Source of the DNA: Thalassobaculum sp965228445
Lineage (GTDB): Bacteria > Pseudomonadota > Alphaproteobacteria > Thalassobaculales > Thalassobaculaceae
Direction of reading: 5' to 3'
Assembly (NCBI GenBank): GCA_965228445.1
Contig: OZ245813.1
Location: 3,906,001 to 3,970,000 of the forward strand
Length of the DNA stretch: 64,000 bases
The notes beneath the pieces were generated by a model that worked only from the letters and a program-made list of their open reading frames with translations, was not told the DNA's origin and ran no database searches. The position numbers were made by a program, and so were the translations under genes. This document shows, in pieces, positions 1 through 9,834 of the stretch. The stretch's first letter is position 1, and the number at the start of each line of letters is the position of its first letter.

Positions 1-141
1 CAGATTGGCGTCGTCGCCGACCATCAGAACCTGGTCGATCTCGACCGTGGCACCCGCCTCGGCGTCGAGCTTTTCGACCTTGATCACGTCCCCGGAGGCG
101 ACCTTGTACTGCTTGCCGCCGGTTTTAACGACTGCGAACAT
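1..141 (-). CDS. rplU: 50S ribosomal protein L21, N-terminal part
   Basis: The first 47 residues are visible, and the gene continues beyond the left edge of the window. The protein begins MFAVVKTGGKQYKV, the diagnostic start of bacterial L21, a component of the large ribosomal subunit that contacts 23S rRNA. The start is the ATG whose complement lies at 139-141. A near-consensus sigma-70 type promoter lies about 60 bases upstream on the same strand. In most bacteria rpmA (L27) follows rplU, but that region is outside the window. Identification is secure; only the truncation limits it. Confidence 0.95.
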   Translation of the reverse strand, partial: MFAVVKTGGKQYKVASGDVIKVEKLDAEAGATVEIDQVLMVGDDANL

Positions 142-442
142 CGGCTCGATCCTGGCAAAACTAGTGGGCGCGCCGCCTACCGGCACGCAACGGAGCGCGC
201 ACTATACGTATGGCGCTTTGCGTGTCAACACGAAGTGACGATGAATCATCGGATGTACCCGCAGAGGTGCCCGGGCCCGGACCGGATGCGCCGTTTCCGG
301 CCGAGCCGCACGGTCGCCGAGACGGCCCCTGAGGCCCGAGGAAGTCTATGCGGAGCGGATTAGATGCGAAAGCCCGCATCGCGTGCTTGCATCGCCGGGC
401 GGCTTTGACTAGGTTCCCGGCCTGCTCCTGAACGAGCCTTAT
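142..442. other. Intergenic region between rplU and tRNA-Ser
   Basis: These 301 bases hold the rplU promoter at 201-228. I see no convincing gene. The reading frames crossing it are arginine/proline-rich products of GC bias with no family resemblance. No clear promoter was found for the tRNA, although a TTGACT lies at 405-410. Confidence 0.6.
201..228 (-). promoter_or_regulatory. sigma-70 type promoter of rplU
   Basis: Read on the minus strand, TTGACA (223-228) and TATAGT (201-206) are separated by 16 bases. This is a near-consensus housekeeping promoter. It points at rplU and would give a 5' leader of about 50 nucleotides. The boxes are seen directly; use in vivo is inferred. Confidence 0.75.
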
Positions 443-532
443 GGAGAGGTGCCGGAGTGGTTGAACGGGACGGTCTCGAAAACCGTTGTGGGTGTAAGCT
501 CACCGAGGGTTCGAATCCCTCTCTCTCCGCCA
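443..532 (+). tRNA. tRNA-Ser (anticodon CGA)
   Basis: This 90-base type II tRNA has an acceptor stem GGAGAGG pairing with the 3' CTCTCC region. Its anticodon loop CTCGAAA (475-481) puts CGA at 477-479, reading the serine codon UCG. It has a long variable arm, a T-loop GGTTCGAATCC, a G discriminator and an encoded CCA end (530-532). The long variable arm and the CGA anticodon both indicate serine. There is no integrase or attachment-site duplication beside it. Confidence 0.96.
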
Positions 533-561
533 ATTCCCGCCGCGTCCGAGCAACGGCCTGA

Positions 562-1431
562 TCAGGCGGCTTCCTCCCCCAAAGTCCCCGCCACGAATTC
601 CCCGAACGCCCGCACCACCGGTGCCGGTCGGCTGGACGCGTAGGCGATCGACAGGCCGATCTCCGGCAGCGGCGGCAGGCCTGTCTCCACCACATACAGA
701 TCCGACGGCACCGCCGAGCGGGTCACCACGCTGATCGCCAGGCCGGAGCGGGCGATGGCGAGCAGGCCGGCGAAGCCGTCGCTGGCATGGGTGACGCGGT
801 AGGGCCGCCCGGCCTCCTCCAGCGCGCCCTTCGCCGTCCTGTGGTCCAGGGTTTCCGGGCTGGACAGGGCGAGCGGCAGGAACGGGGCGGTCAGCAGGTC
901 CGGCTCCGGCACGTTGGCGATCCACACGAAGGACTCCCGGCGGAAGATCTCCTCCGCCGGGGCCGATCCCGGACCCGAGGCGGGCACCGACACGATGGCG
1001 AGATCGATGTGGCGGCGCTGCAGCAGCGGCCGCAGGGCCACCGTCGGCGCGCAGACGATCTCCACCTCCACTTCCGGGTTTTCGCGGCCGTAGCGGCGCA
1101 GCAGGTCGGGGAAGAAGGCGGTCAGGTAGTCCTCGGGACAGCCGAAGGCGATGGCGCCCTGCAGGCCCTGGGCGCGAATGGACGCCAGGGTCTCGTCATG
1201 GGCCGACAGGATCCGCTCGGCGCCGACCATCAGCCGCTCGCCCGCCACCGTCAGGGTGACGCCGGAGCCGGTGCGGTGGAACAGCCGCTCGCCGGTGACC
1301 TCCTCCAGCCGCTTCATCTGCAGGCTGACCGCCGACTGGGTGCGGCCCACGCGGTCGGCCGCCGCCCTGAACGAGCCCGCCCGGGCGACGGCGACGAAGC
1401 TGCGCAGCAGCAGGATGTCCAGGGTGGCCAT
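562..1431 (-). CDS. dgdR: LysR-family regulator, DgdR-like
   Basis: This is a 289-residue protein of normal LysR length. The N-terminal winged HTH occupies about residues 1-60 (SFRAAADRVGRTQSAVS), followed by a periplasmic-binding-protein-like effector domain. It is transcribed divergently from the adjacent dialkylglycine decarboxylase gene. In Burkholderia cepacia the LysR protein DgdR is likewise adjacent to and controls dgdA, so the same role is inferred here from position. The shared 108-base region at 1432-1539 contains an AT-rich stretch around 1455-1482 where the operator probably lies, though no precise box was assigned. The gene symbol rests on context, not on a sequence comparison. 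Confidence 0.8.
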   Translation of the reverse strand: MATLDILLLRSFVAVARAGSFRAAADRVGRTQSAVSLQMKRLEEVTGERLFHRTGSGVTLTVAGERLMVGAERILSAHDETLASIRAQGLQGAIAFGCPEDYLTAFFPDLLRRYGRENPEVEVEIVCAPTVALRPLLQRRHIDLAIVSVPASGPGSAPAEEIFRRESFVWIANVPEPDLLTAPFLPLALSSPETLDHRTAKGALEEAGRPYRVTHASDGFAGLLAIARSGLAISVVTRSAVPSDLYVVETGLPPLPEIGLSIAYASSRPAPVVRAFGEFVAGTLGEEAA

Positions 1432-1539
1432 GGGTATGAGGATTTCTTAAGTCCGACATTGACACTATGAAATTTTCTAACGCATCCGGTGTCGGCAGTC
1501 TCGTGCCATGTGGAACGGCCCCCGATACGGAGCGCACCG

Positions 1540-2853
1540 ATGAACCAGCACAGCGGCACGACGACCCAGGACGGCTTCTGGGCGGATGTGGAGGCCCATG
1601 TCATGCGCTACGGCCCGGCCTTCGAGCGGCGGGTGATCGATCGCGCGGAGGGCAGCTTCGTCATCGACGAGGACGGCGCGCGCATTCTCGACTTCACCTC
1701 GGGCCAGATGAGTTCGGTGCTCGGCCATTCCCATCCGGATATCGTGCGCACCCTGCGCGACCAGGCCGGCCGGCTCGATCACCTGTTCAGCGGCATGCTG
1801 TCCCGTCCGGTGGTCGATCTCTGCACCCGGCTGGGCAGTCTCGTTCCGGGGCTGGAGAAGGCGATGCTGCTGTCGACCGGCGGCGAGTCGAACGAGGCGG
1901 CGATCCGCCTGGCGAAATGCGTCACCGGCCGCCACGAGATCGTCGCCTTCACCAAGAGCTGGCACGGCATGACCGGCGCCGCGGCGGGCGCGACCTACAG
2001 TTCGGCGCGCAAGGGCTACGGTCCGGCGGGCGTCGGCAACTTCGCCATCCCCGCCCCGCACGCCTATCGGCCGCGGTTCGCCCATGCCGACGGCAGCCTC
2101 GACTGGCAGACCGAGCTGGATGACGCCTTCGCCCAGGTCGACGCCCAGTCCACCGGCAGCCTGGCGGCCTTCATCGCCGAACCGATCCTGTCCTCCGGCG
2201 GCGTCATCGAGCTGCCCGAGGGCTATCTCGCCGCGCTGAAGCGCAAATGCGAGGAGCGCGGGATGCTGCTGATCCTCGACGAGGCGCAGACCGGCGTCGG
2301 GCGCACCGGCCACATGTTCGCCTTCCAGCGCGACGGTGTCGTGCCGGACATCCTGACCCTGTCTAAGACCCTGGGCGCCGGCCTGCCGCTGGCGGCGGTG
2401 CTGACCAGCCGGGCGATCGAGGAGGCGGCGTATGACAAGGGTTTCGTCTTCCTGACCACCCATGTCTCCGATCCACTGCCGGCCGCGGTCGGCCTGACGG
2501 TGCTCGACGTCATCGAGCGCGATGGGCTGATCGGGCGCGCGGCGGAGGCCGGTGCGCGGCTCCGCGACGGGCTGGAGGCGCTGAAGCAGCGCTTCGACTG
2601 CGTCGGAGACGTCCGGGGGCGCGGCCTGCTGCTGGGCCTGGAGATCGTGACCGATCGGGCCAGCAAGACCCCTGACCTGGCCCGCGGCGACCGGATTGCC
2701 GCCGAGGCGATGGCGCGCGGGCTGAGCATGAACATCGTCAAGATCCCGGCGATGGGCGCGGTGTTCCGCATCGCCCCGCCGCTGACCGCGAGCGACGCGG
2801 AGATCGACCAGGGCCTCAGCCTCATGGCCGACGCGATCGCCGCGGCCGGGTAG
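1540..2853 (+). CDS. dgdA: 2,2-dialkylglycine decarboxylase (PLP)
   Basis: This is a 437-residue class III aminotransferase-fold enzyme. DgdA decarboxylates 2,2-dialkylglycines such as 2-aminoisobutyrate and transaminates pyruvate, in the cytoplasm. Long stretches match what I recall of Burkholderia cepacia DgdA: FTSGQMS (Q56), LDHLFSGMLSRPVVDL, KSWHGMTGAA (W141, M144), AFIAEPILSSGG, ILDEAQTGVGRTG (D248) and TLSKTLGAGLPLAA with PLP lysine K276. The ATG at 1540 is preferred over an in-frame upstream ATG at 1489 because family members begin near this point. The neighbouring LysR gene supports the assignment. A related omega-transaminase activity cannot be excluded. Confidence 0.88.
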   Translation: MNQHSGTTTQDGFWADVEAHVMRYGPAFERRVIDRAEGSFVIDEDGARILDFTSGQMSSVLGHSHPDIVRTLRDQAGRLDHLFSGMLSRPVVDLCTRLGSLVPGLEKAMLLSTGGESNEAAIRLAKCVTGRHEIVAFTKSWHGMTGAAAGATYSSARKGYGPAGVGNFAIPAPHAYRPRFAHADGSLDWQTELDDAFAQVDAQSTGSLAAFIAEPILSSGGVIELPEGYLAALKRKCEERGMLLILDEAQTGVGRTGHMFAFQRDGVVPDILTLSKTLGAGLPLAAVLTSRAIEEAAYDKGFVFLTTHVSDPLPAAVGLTVLDVIERDGLIGRAAEAGARLRDGLEALKQRFDCVGDVRGRGLLLGLEIVTDRASKTPDLARGDRIAAEAMARGLSMNIVKIPAMGAVFRIAPPLTASDAEIDQGLSLMADAIAAAG

Positions 2854-2926
2854 CTGCGCCGGGCCGTAAACAGCCACATACCCCGACACGGGGACGGACC
2901 GACCCGCAGTTTCACTGACGCCTGCG

Positions 2927-2952
2927 GGAACCGTTCAATTCGGCCGCACGTT
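2927..2952 (+). promoter_or_regulatory. Candidate sigma-EcfG (general stress) promoter
   Basis: GGAAC (2927-2931), 17 bases, then CGTT (2949-2952) exactly matches the alphaproteobacterial EcfG consensus GGAAC-N16/17-CGTT. It lies about 37 bases upstream of the small gene at 2989. A second match lies upstream of phyR in this window, which makes chance less likely. Confidence 0.7.
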
Positions 2953-2988
2953 CCTCCGGCACTGAGATCGTGTCGGAAGGACAGTCCC

Positions 2989-3063
2989 ATGCATGGAATC
3001 ATCTATCTCGTCGGCCTCGTCGTGATCGTTCTCGCGATCCTGTCGCTGCTCGGTATCGGCTGA
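2989..3063 (+). CDS. Tiny single-span membrane protein (24 aa)
   Basis: The product starts MHGIIYLVGLVVIVLAIL and is almost entirely one hydrophobic transmembrane helix of 24 residues. The ATG is preceded by an AGGACAG-type ribosome binding site (CGGAAGGACAG), and a consensus EcfG promoter lies just upstream. Very short membrane proteins of this style are common in Alphaproteobacteria, often stress-induced. The function is unknown. It leads a cluster with the membrane protein at 3137 and another tiny membrane protein at 4061. Confidence 0.65.
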   Translation: MHGIIYLVGLVVIVLAILSLLGIG

Positions 3064-3136
3064 CGTTTCACCCCGGCCTGGGCTCCGGGTGAGGCGACAG
3101 CGCCGCCGCCCGGCGGGCCGTTACATGGAGAAGGTG

Positions 3137-4033
3137 ATGGCAGAATTTACGGGTGCCGCGGAACCGGCGGCGGTCGTGCGTACGGAGAGGGGATCGGCCG
3201 CCGGTCATGTCGACTGGCCGGCGATCTTCGTCGGGGCGCTGCTGGCGACGGCGGTGTCCTTCGTCCTGAACACTTTCGGAGCCGCGATCGGGCTCTCGGT
3301 GGTCTCGCCGTTCGGCGGCGAGGGGGTCGGCGGGACGACCCTGCTGATCGCCGTGGCGCTCTGGACGATCTGGGTGCTGGTCTCCAGCCATATGGCCGGC
3401 GCCTATGTGACCGGCCGGATGCGGCGCCGCCTGTTCGACGCCACGGAGCATGAGTCCGATGTGCGCGACGGCGTGCACGGCCTCGCCGTCTGGGCGCTCG
3501 GCGTCCTGTTCGGCGCCTTCCTGGTGGCGGCGACGGTGGACACCGCGGCGCGGACCGGCGCCCAGGTGGCGTCCGCGGCCGGCGGTGCGGTGGAAGAGAT
3601 CGCCGGCTCCGGCTACGAGTACGAGCTCAACCAGCTTCTGCGCCCGGCCGAGCCCGGCGGCATGGCGTCCCAGCCCGAAAGCCGTGCGGCGATCGTCGCC
3701 GACCTGCTGCCGATCATCGAGCGCTCGGTCGAGCGCGGCGAGATCTCCCAGCCGGACCGCGCCTATCTGGCGGGTACCGTGGCGGCCGAGACCAGTCTCA
3801 GCGAGCAGGAGGCCACCCTGCGGGTGAACCAGATCGCCGCGACGGTGCAGGCCTCGGTGGAGGAGGCGCAGCAGGCGGCCGAGACCGCCCGGATCGCCAC
3901 CGTGCTGAGCGCCTTCGTCCTCGCCGCCGCCCTGCTGATCGCAGCCGCGGGCTCGTGGTGGGCCGCCGGCGTCGGCGGTGCACATCGCGACGAGGAGACC
4001 GTGATCCGCTGGTTCTCCCACCCGCGCCGCTAA
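3137..4033 (+). CDS. Conserved membrane protein of unknown function
   Basis: This is a 298-residue protein with about four membrane segments: roughly residues 26-50 (AIFVGALLATAVSFVLNTFG), 65-85, 110-130 and a C-terminal segment near 255-280 (VLSAFVLAAALLIAAAGSWW). An acidic, alanine-rich soluble stretch, predicted helical, lies between the third and fourth segments. The ATG at 3137 is chosen over one at 3125 because GGAGAAGG sits at the right distance upstream. I do not recognise a catalytic motif. It lies between two tiny membrane proteins, all on the same strand and downstream of an EcfG promoter, so an envelope role in stress is inferred. Confidence 0.7.
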   Translation: MAEFTGAAEPAAVVRTERGSAAGHVDWPAIFVGALLATAVSFVLNTFGAAIGLSVVSPFGGEGVGGTTLLIAVALWTIWVLVSSHMAGAYVTGRMRRRLFDATEHESDVRDGVHGLAVWALGVLFGAFLVAATVDTAARTGAQVASAAGGAVEEIAGSGYEYELNQLLRPAEPGGMASQPESRAAIVADLLPIIERSVERGEISQPDRAYLAGTVAAETSLSEQEATLRVNQIAATVQASVEEAQQAAETARIATVLSAFVLAAALLIAAAGSWWAAGVGGAHRDEETVIRWFSHPRR

Positions 4034-4060
4034 CCTCTCTGCCGCCTCGGAGGATACATC

Positions 4061-4132
4061 ATGCCCTACCTGATCCTGTGGCTGCTCGGCATGCCGCTCT
4101 CGGTGGTCATCCTGCTGGCCCTGGTGCTGTAG
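4061..4132 (+). CDS. Tiny single-span membrane protein (23 aa)
   Basis: The product starts MPYLILWLLGMPLSVVILL and is one hydrophobic helix of 23 residues. A strong Shine-Dalgarno (CGGAGGAT, about 4048-4055) precedes the ATG, which is the main evidence that it is translated. It lies 27 bases after the larger membrane gene on the same strand and is followed by a hairpin terminator, so it looks like the last gene of the operon starting at 2989. The function is unknown. Confidence 0.6.
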   Translation: MPYLILWLLGMPLSVVILLALVL

Positions 4133-4152
4133 CCGTCTGACGCCGACCCAAG

Positions 4153-4193
4153 ACGATGGCAGCCTCCGTCGCCGGGGGCTGCCGTCGTGTTTC
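4153..4193 (+). terminator. Hairpin terminator after the small membrane-protein operon
   Basis: ACGATGGCAGCC (4153-4164) pairs with GGCTGCCGTCGT (4177-4188) with one mismatch and a 12-base loop, followed by GTTTCC. It lies 20 bases after the last stop codon of the cluster, as expected for a Rho-independent terminator with a short T run. Confidence 0.6.
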
Positions 4194-4422
4194 CGCTCCG
4201 ACGTCTCTCGTGGCTTCGGCCGGGCGAACGGGCCGCAACCGGCCTGCTCACGATCAATTTTCCTTGATGCCACGCTGGTTTGCGGGGACAAACCTCTTGG
4301 CGGGCGGTCCGACGGGTCGGGCCGGTCCGGGGGAGGCGGCGCCGCCGGTGACGTCGTTACGACGGTGACATCGGTCCAGGGGGCCGCGCAGCGCAACTGA
4401 CACGATTGGCGTCGGCTGACAG

Positions 4423-4995
4423 ATGAGCGTCGCACCTCTATCGATGCTCGATTTCGAGCATGTGGGCGACGAGCGCCTCCGCCGGATGGTGGATTACTGG
4501 CTCTCGGCGCGCGACGGCGGGCCGCTGCCGACGGTCGAGACCATCGACCCGATCAAGTTCCATTTCGTGCTGTCCAACGTCTGGCTCTGCGACGTGATCG
4601 ACGCGGATCCGCGCGGCCGGTGGCGCTACCGGATCGTCGGCGACGAGGTCCGCCGCGCCTATGCGCGCCACATCGTCGGCGAAACGGTGGAGAGCGTCAC
4701 CGATCCGACCGCGCTGCAGCGGGTGATCCGGTACTTCTCGATTGCCACCGACTGGCCGGCGGTCGTGCATGTCGGGGGGCGGCTCTATGCCGAAGCGGAA
4801 CACCCGGCCCGGGGTGAGCGCATCATCCTGCCGTTCTTCGATCCCGAGAAGGGCCGGGTCGGCCAGCTGCTGGGCGCGACCTTCCATTCCTGGCTCGAAC
4901 GCGGCTTTCCTACGGGCAGCGTGCCGGCAACCCAGACCCGGACCTACACGCCGGCCGACGGGTCGGCGCCGACCGTGGAGGTGCTGGAGGCCTGA
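4423..4995 (+). CDS. PAS-domain protein (PAS_5 type)
   Basis: This is a 190-residue stand-alone protein of the alphaproteobacterial PAS_5 family (PF07310-like). Typical features are the N-terminal LRRMVDYWLSARDGG, then FVLSNVWLCDVIDADPRGRWRYRIVGDEV, and a C-terminal strand region LPFFDPEKGRVGQLLGATF. It has no output domain, membrane segment or signal peptide, so it is probably a cytoplasmic sensor or ligand-binding module of unknown partner. Its 3' end overlaps the convergent glycosyltransferase gene by 52 bases. Family recognition is good; function is unknown. Confidence 0.8.
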   Translation: MSVAPLSMLDFEHVGDERLRRMVDYWLSARDGGPLPTVETIDPIKFHFVLSNVWLCDVIDADPRGRWRYRIVGDEVRRAYARHIVGETVESVTDPTALQRVIRYFSIATDWPAVVHVGGRLYAEAEHPARGERIILPFFDPEKGRVGQLLGATFHSWLERGFPTGSVPATQTRTYTPADGSAPTVEVLEA

Positions 4996-6266
4996 CCCGG
5001 CCGGAGCACAAGCCGGACCGCGCTTGCCACGCCGTCCTCCCGGCGCAGCGCCTCGGCAAGGTGTGCCGCGTTCTCCCGCAGGGTCCGGTCCGAGGTTGCG
5101 GCCGCGATCGCCCCGGCCAGCCGGTCGACGGTCAGGCGGCGTCGCGGAACCGGGGCGGCGCCGACGCCCAGCCTGACGCTCAGCCGGGCCCAGCCGGGCT
5201 GGTCGCCGAAGAACGGGCAGATCGCGCAGGGCACTCCGGCATGGAAGCCCTCCGCCGTCGTCCCCGCGCCGCCGTGATGGACCACGGCCGCCATCCGGGG
5301 GAAGAGCCAGCCATAGGGGGTCGGGTCGATGGCCAGGATGTCGTCGCCCGCGCCGACCTCAAGGTCGGCCCAGCCCTTGGCCACCACGCCGCGCCGTCCG
5401 GCCGCGCGCAGGGCCGCGGTGACCAGGGCGCCGAGTTCGCGGCCCTCCAGGCTCGTCATGCTGCCGAAGCCGATGAAGACCGGGGGCGGGCCGTCCTCGA
5501 GAAAGGCGGCGAGCTCCGCCGGCGGGGCGTAATCCGGGACCGGCGGCAGACGCCAGTAGCCGGTCACCTGGGCCTGGGCCGGCCAGTCCGGCGGCGGTGG
5601 CAGGACCGCCCGGCCATAGGCGTGCAGGACGGGGATCCTGCCGGCGTCGGGCGGAAACAGCACGTCGTCACCGGAGCGGACCGGCGGCAGGTCGAGGTGG
5701 TCGCGGCGGAACCGGTTGATGGTCTGGCGGAACAGTCCGATCGAGCGGCGCACGAGCGCATAGGTCAGACGGTTGTAGCCGGGGATCGGAAGCTCCGGGA
5801 AGCCCATGGCCGGGAAGGCATCGGTGGCCGCGTACATCGGCTGCAGGGCGCCCAGATAGGCCGGTATCCCGAGTTTCTCGGCCACGTGCGGAGCGGCGAA
5901 GAGCTTGGGGTGGAACACGATGGCGGTCGGGGCGACCGCCTGCGCCGCCGCCCAGGTCTGGCGCATCAGCGTCTCGTTGAGCGGCCGGGCCCGGCGCGAC
6001 AACCGGATGCCGGCGCCGACCCGGCGCATCCAGCCCGCTCCACCCTCCAGCATCGCCCGGCCGTCGGGGGACTCGATCAGCGCCAGGGAGGCATCCGACA
6101 GTCCGAAGAACGCCACGCCGTGAGCCTCGACGAAGCCGCGAAACCGCTCCGACGTCGCCAGCAGCACCTCCGCCCCGGCCGCCTGCAGGCCCATGGCCAG
6201 GGCCAGGTACGGCTCCACATCGCCGTGCGAGCCGTAGGTGCACAGCAGAACTCTCTGGGTCGACAC
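4944..6266 (-). CDS. Family 1 glycosyltransferase (YjiC/sterol-type)
   Basis: This is a 440-residue GT-B glycosyltransferase related to UDP-glucosyltransferases acting on small hydrophobic acceptors such as sterols, flavonoids and macrolides. The N-terminal LLCTYGSHGDVEPYLALA is the acceptor-domain signature. The C-terminal VVHHGGAGTTAEGFHAGVP and FFGDQPGWARL form the sugar-nucleotide signature of this group. I chose the GTG at 6264-6266 because AGGAG lies 7 bases upstream; an in-frame ATG at 6347 would run into the divergent ygiQ leader. The acceptor cannot be deduced, and no biosynthetic cluster surrounds it. Confidence 0.85.
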   Translation of the reverse strand: MSTQRVLLCTYGSHGDVEPYLALAMGLQAAGAEVLLATSERFRGFVEAHGVAFFGLSDASLALIESPDGRAMLEGGAGWMRRVGAGIRLSRRARPLNETLMRQTWAAAQAVAPTAIVFHPKLFAAPHVAEKLGIPAYLGALQPMYAATDAFPAMGFPELPIPGYNRLTYALVRRSIGLFRQTINRFRRDHLDLPPVRSGDDVLFPPDAGRIPVLHAYGRAVLPPPPDWPAQAQVTGYWRLPPVPDYAPPAELAAFLEDGPPPVFIGFGSMTSLEGRELGALVTAALRAAGRRGVVAKGWADLEVGAGDDILAIDPTPYGWLFPRMAAVVHHGGAGTTAEGFHAGVPCAICPFFGDQPGWARLSVRLGVGAAPVPRRRLTVDRLAGAIAAATSDRTLRENAAHLAEALRREDGVASAVRLVLRPGQASSTSTVGADPSAGV

Positions 6267-6392
6267 GCGGCATCTCCTGTTGCGGCGGGGCGGTCCCTGG
6301 GCGTGTCGGCATTCGCGCTCGGTCTGGAAATTTGCTAAACTGAGCACTTGCGGCTAGAACCCGCGCCAATTCCATCACACGAGGCTTGTGCC

Positions 6393-8533
<2,141 letters not shown>

Positions 8534-8546
<13 letters not shown>

Positions 8547-9217
8547 CGGCGGCGCAGGCTTCCGTCGTCCAGAACCCCGTCGTCTAAAACTACGGCGTCC
8601 ATCGGCACGTCCCAGGGCATCGGGAAGATCGTGGGCAGGCGGCACGCCGCGTAGCCGACACCGACGATCCACGGTCTCGGTTCGATCCGCACCAGGGTTC
8701 GGTCGTAATATCCGCCGCCGTTTCCCAGCCGGTATCCGTCCGCGTCGACGCCGACCAGCGGCGCGATCACGATGTCCGGCGTGCCGGCCTCGGTTCCGTC
8801 GGGCACCGGGATGTTCCAGACCCCGCGGGCCATCGGGCATCCGGGCGTCCAGCGGCGGAAGACCAGCGGCTGGTCCACCCTCTCCACCACCGGCAGCAGG
8901 ACGGCCGCCCCGGCCTCGTGGATCTCGCGCATCCAGGGCCGCAGATCGGGCTCTCCCCGGATCGGCCAGTAGGCCGCCACGGTGCGGCCGGCGAGCGGAC
9001 CGAGCGTGCGGCGCAGCCCATCGGCGATGGCCCGGCCACGGGCGTCGCGGTCGCCGACCTCCATGGCCCGGCGCAGGGCGTAGAGCCGCTGGCGTTCCGC
9101 CTTGCGGAAGCGGGCGACGTCGCGGGCGGTCTCGCGGTCCACCAGATGACCGTCGACCAGCCGCTCGGCGAAGCAGGCGGCCTCGCCACCGGGTGGGAAG
9201 GTGTCGTCGTCGGCCAT
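8534..9217 (-). CDS. fau: 5-formyltetrahydrofolate cyclo-ligase
   Basis: This cytoplasmic enzyme converts 5-formyl-THF to 5,10-methenyl-THF using ATP. Family features include VARFRKAERQRLYALRRAM near the N-terminus, YWPIRGEPDLRPWM, the substrate region DIVIAPLVGVDADGYRLG and the signature GNGGGYYDRTL. At about 227 residues it is slightly longer than usual because of roughly 30 extra N-terminal residues. ATGs at 9217, 9226 and 9244 are all possible; 9217 is chosen for the GGGA about 10 bases upstream. In many Gram-negatives this gene lies beside the 6S RNA gene, but I found no 6S RNA here. Confidence 0.9.
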
Positions 9218-9303
9218 GGCTGCCATCCCAGGACGTTCGCGCAAGCAGTGTGCGCCCGATCGCCGGCGACCGAAAGGCCGCGGCGCCGGGGGCGGGCCGC
9301 GTT

Positions 9304-9741
9304 TCAGAAGCCGAGATTGAACGCCACCGAGATCCTCTCGCCGTCGCCCTGATACGGCAGGACCGCATGACGCAGCCAGGACGGGAAGAGCAGCAGGTCG
9401 CCGGTGGTGGGAAAGAACCGCTCGGCCAGACCGGCGGTCACACAGCCTTCGATCCCGAGCTTCATCGCCGGTGCATACATCATCGGCAGCGGGCCGCGCG
9501 GGTCGCAGAACTCGATCGCACCGCCCAGATCCGGCCGCCCGGCAATGCCCCCGTCATCGGCGTAGAAGCAGCCCGACCAGTACGCGCCGGGATGCACATG
9601 GGCGGCGTTGGCGTGGCCGGCGCGGTTCAGGTTGGCCCAGGCGGTCAGGTCCCAGTCGTGCGCGGCCCGGCTCAGCGCGCCGTCGACATAGCTCAGCGTG
9701 TTCCGGTCGCAGAGCGCCACGACCCGGCGCATCAGCGTCAC
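9304..9741 (-). CDS. 2OG-Fe(II) oxygenase-like protein, N-terminally truncated
   Basis: The 145 residues match the C-terminal two thirds of the putative 2OG-Fe(II) oxygenase family (TIGR02466-like, usually about 200 residues). They include the double-stranded beta-helix part NLNRAGHANAAHVHPGAYWS and the closing GDLLLFPSWLRHAVLPY with the second metal histidine and a following arginine (GERISVAF). The frame stays open upstream for only about 13 more codons (LRHLDWAGEEG) before a TAA, and the kinase gene ends 40 bases further on. The N-terminal 40-60 residues of the family are therefore missing. A GTG at 9741 follows GAGAGGAAGG, so it may still be translated. It is either a shortened gene or a decaying remnant. 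Confidence 0.65.
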   Translation of the reverse strand: MTLMRRVVALCDRNTLSYVDGALSRAAHDWDLTAWANLNRAGHANAAHVHPGAYWSGCFYADDGGIAGRPDLGGAIEFCDPRGPLPMMYAPAMKLGIEGCVTAGLAERFFPTTGDLLLFPSWLRHAVLPYQGDGERISVAFNLGF

Positions 9742-9834
9742 CCCTTCCTCTCCGGCCCAGTCGAGGTGCCTTAAGATTGTTTAGCGCAGGGGCAATCCGG
9801 TGCGGCGGTCAGGTCCGGCGGTCCGGCGCGTCGA

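Noticed and set aside
443..532. tRNA-Ser as an integration site for a mobile element
   Set aside because: No integrase, no repeated tRNA 3' end and normal GC on both sides.
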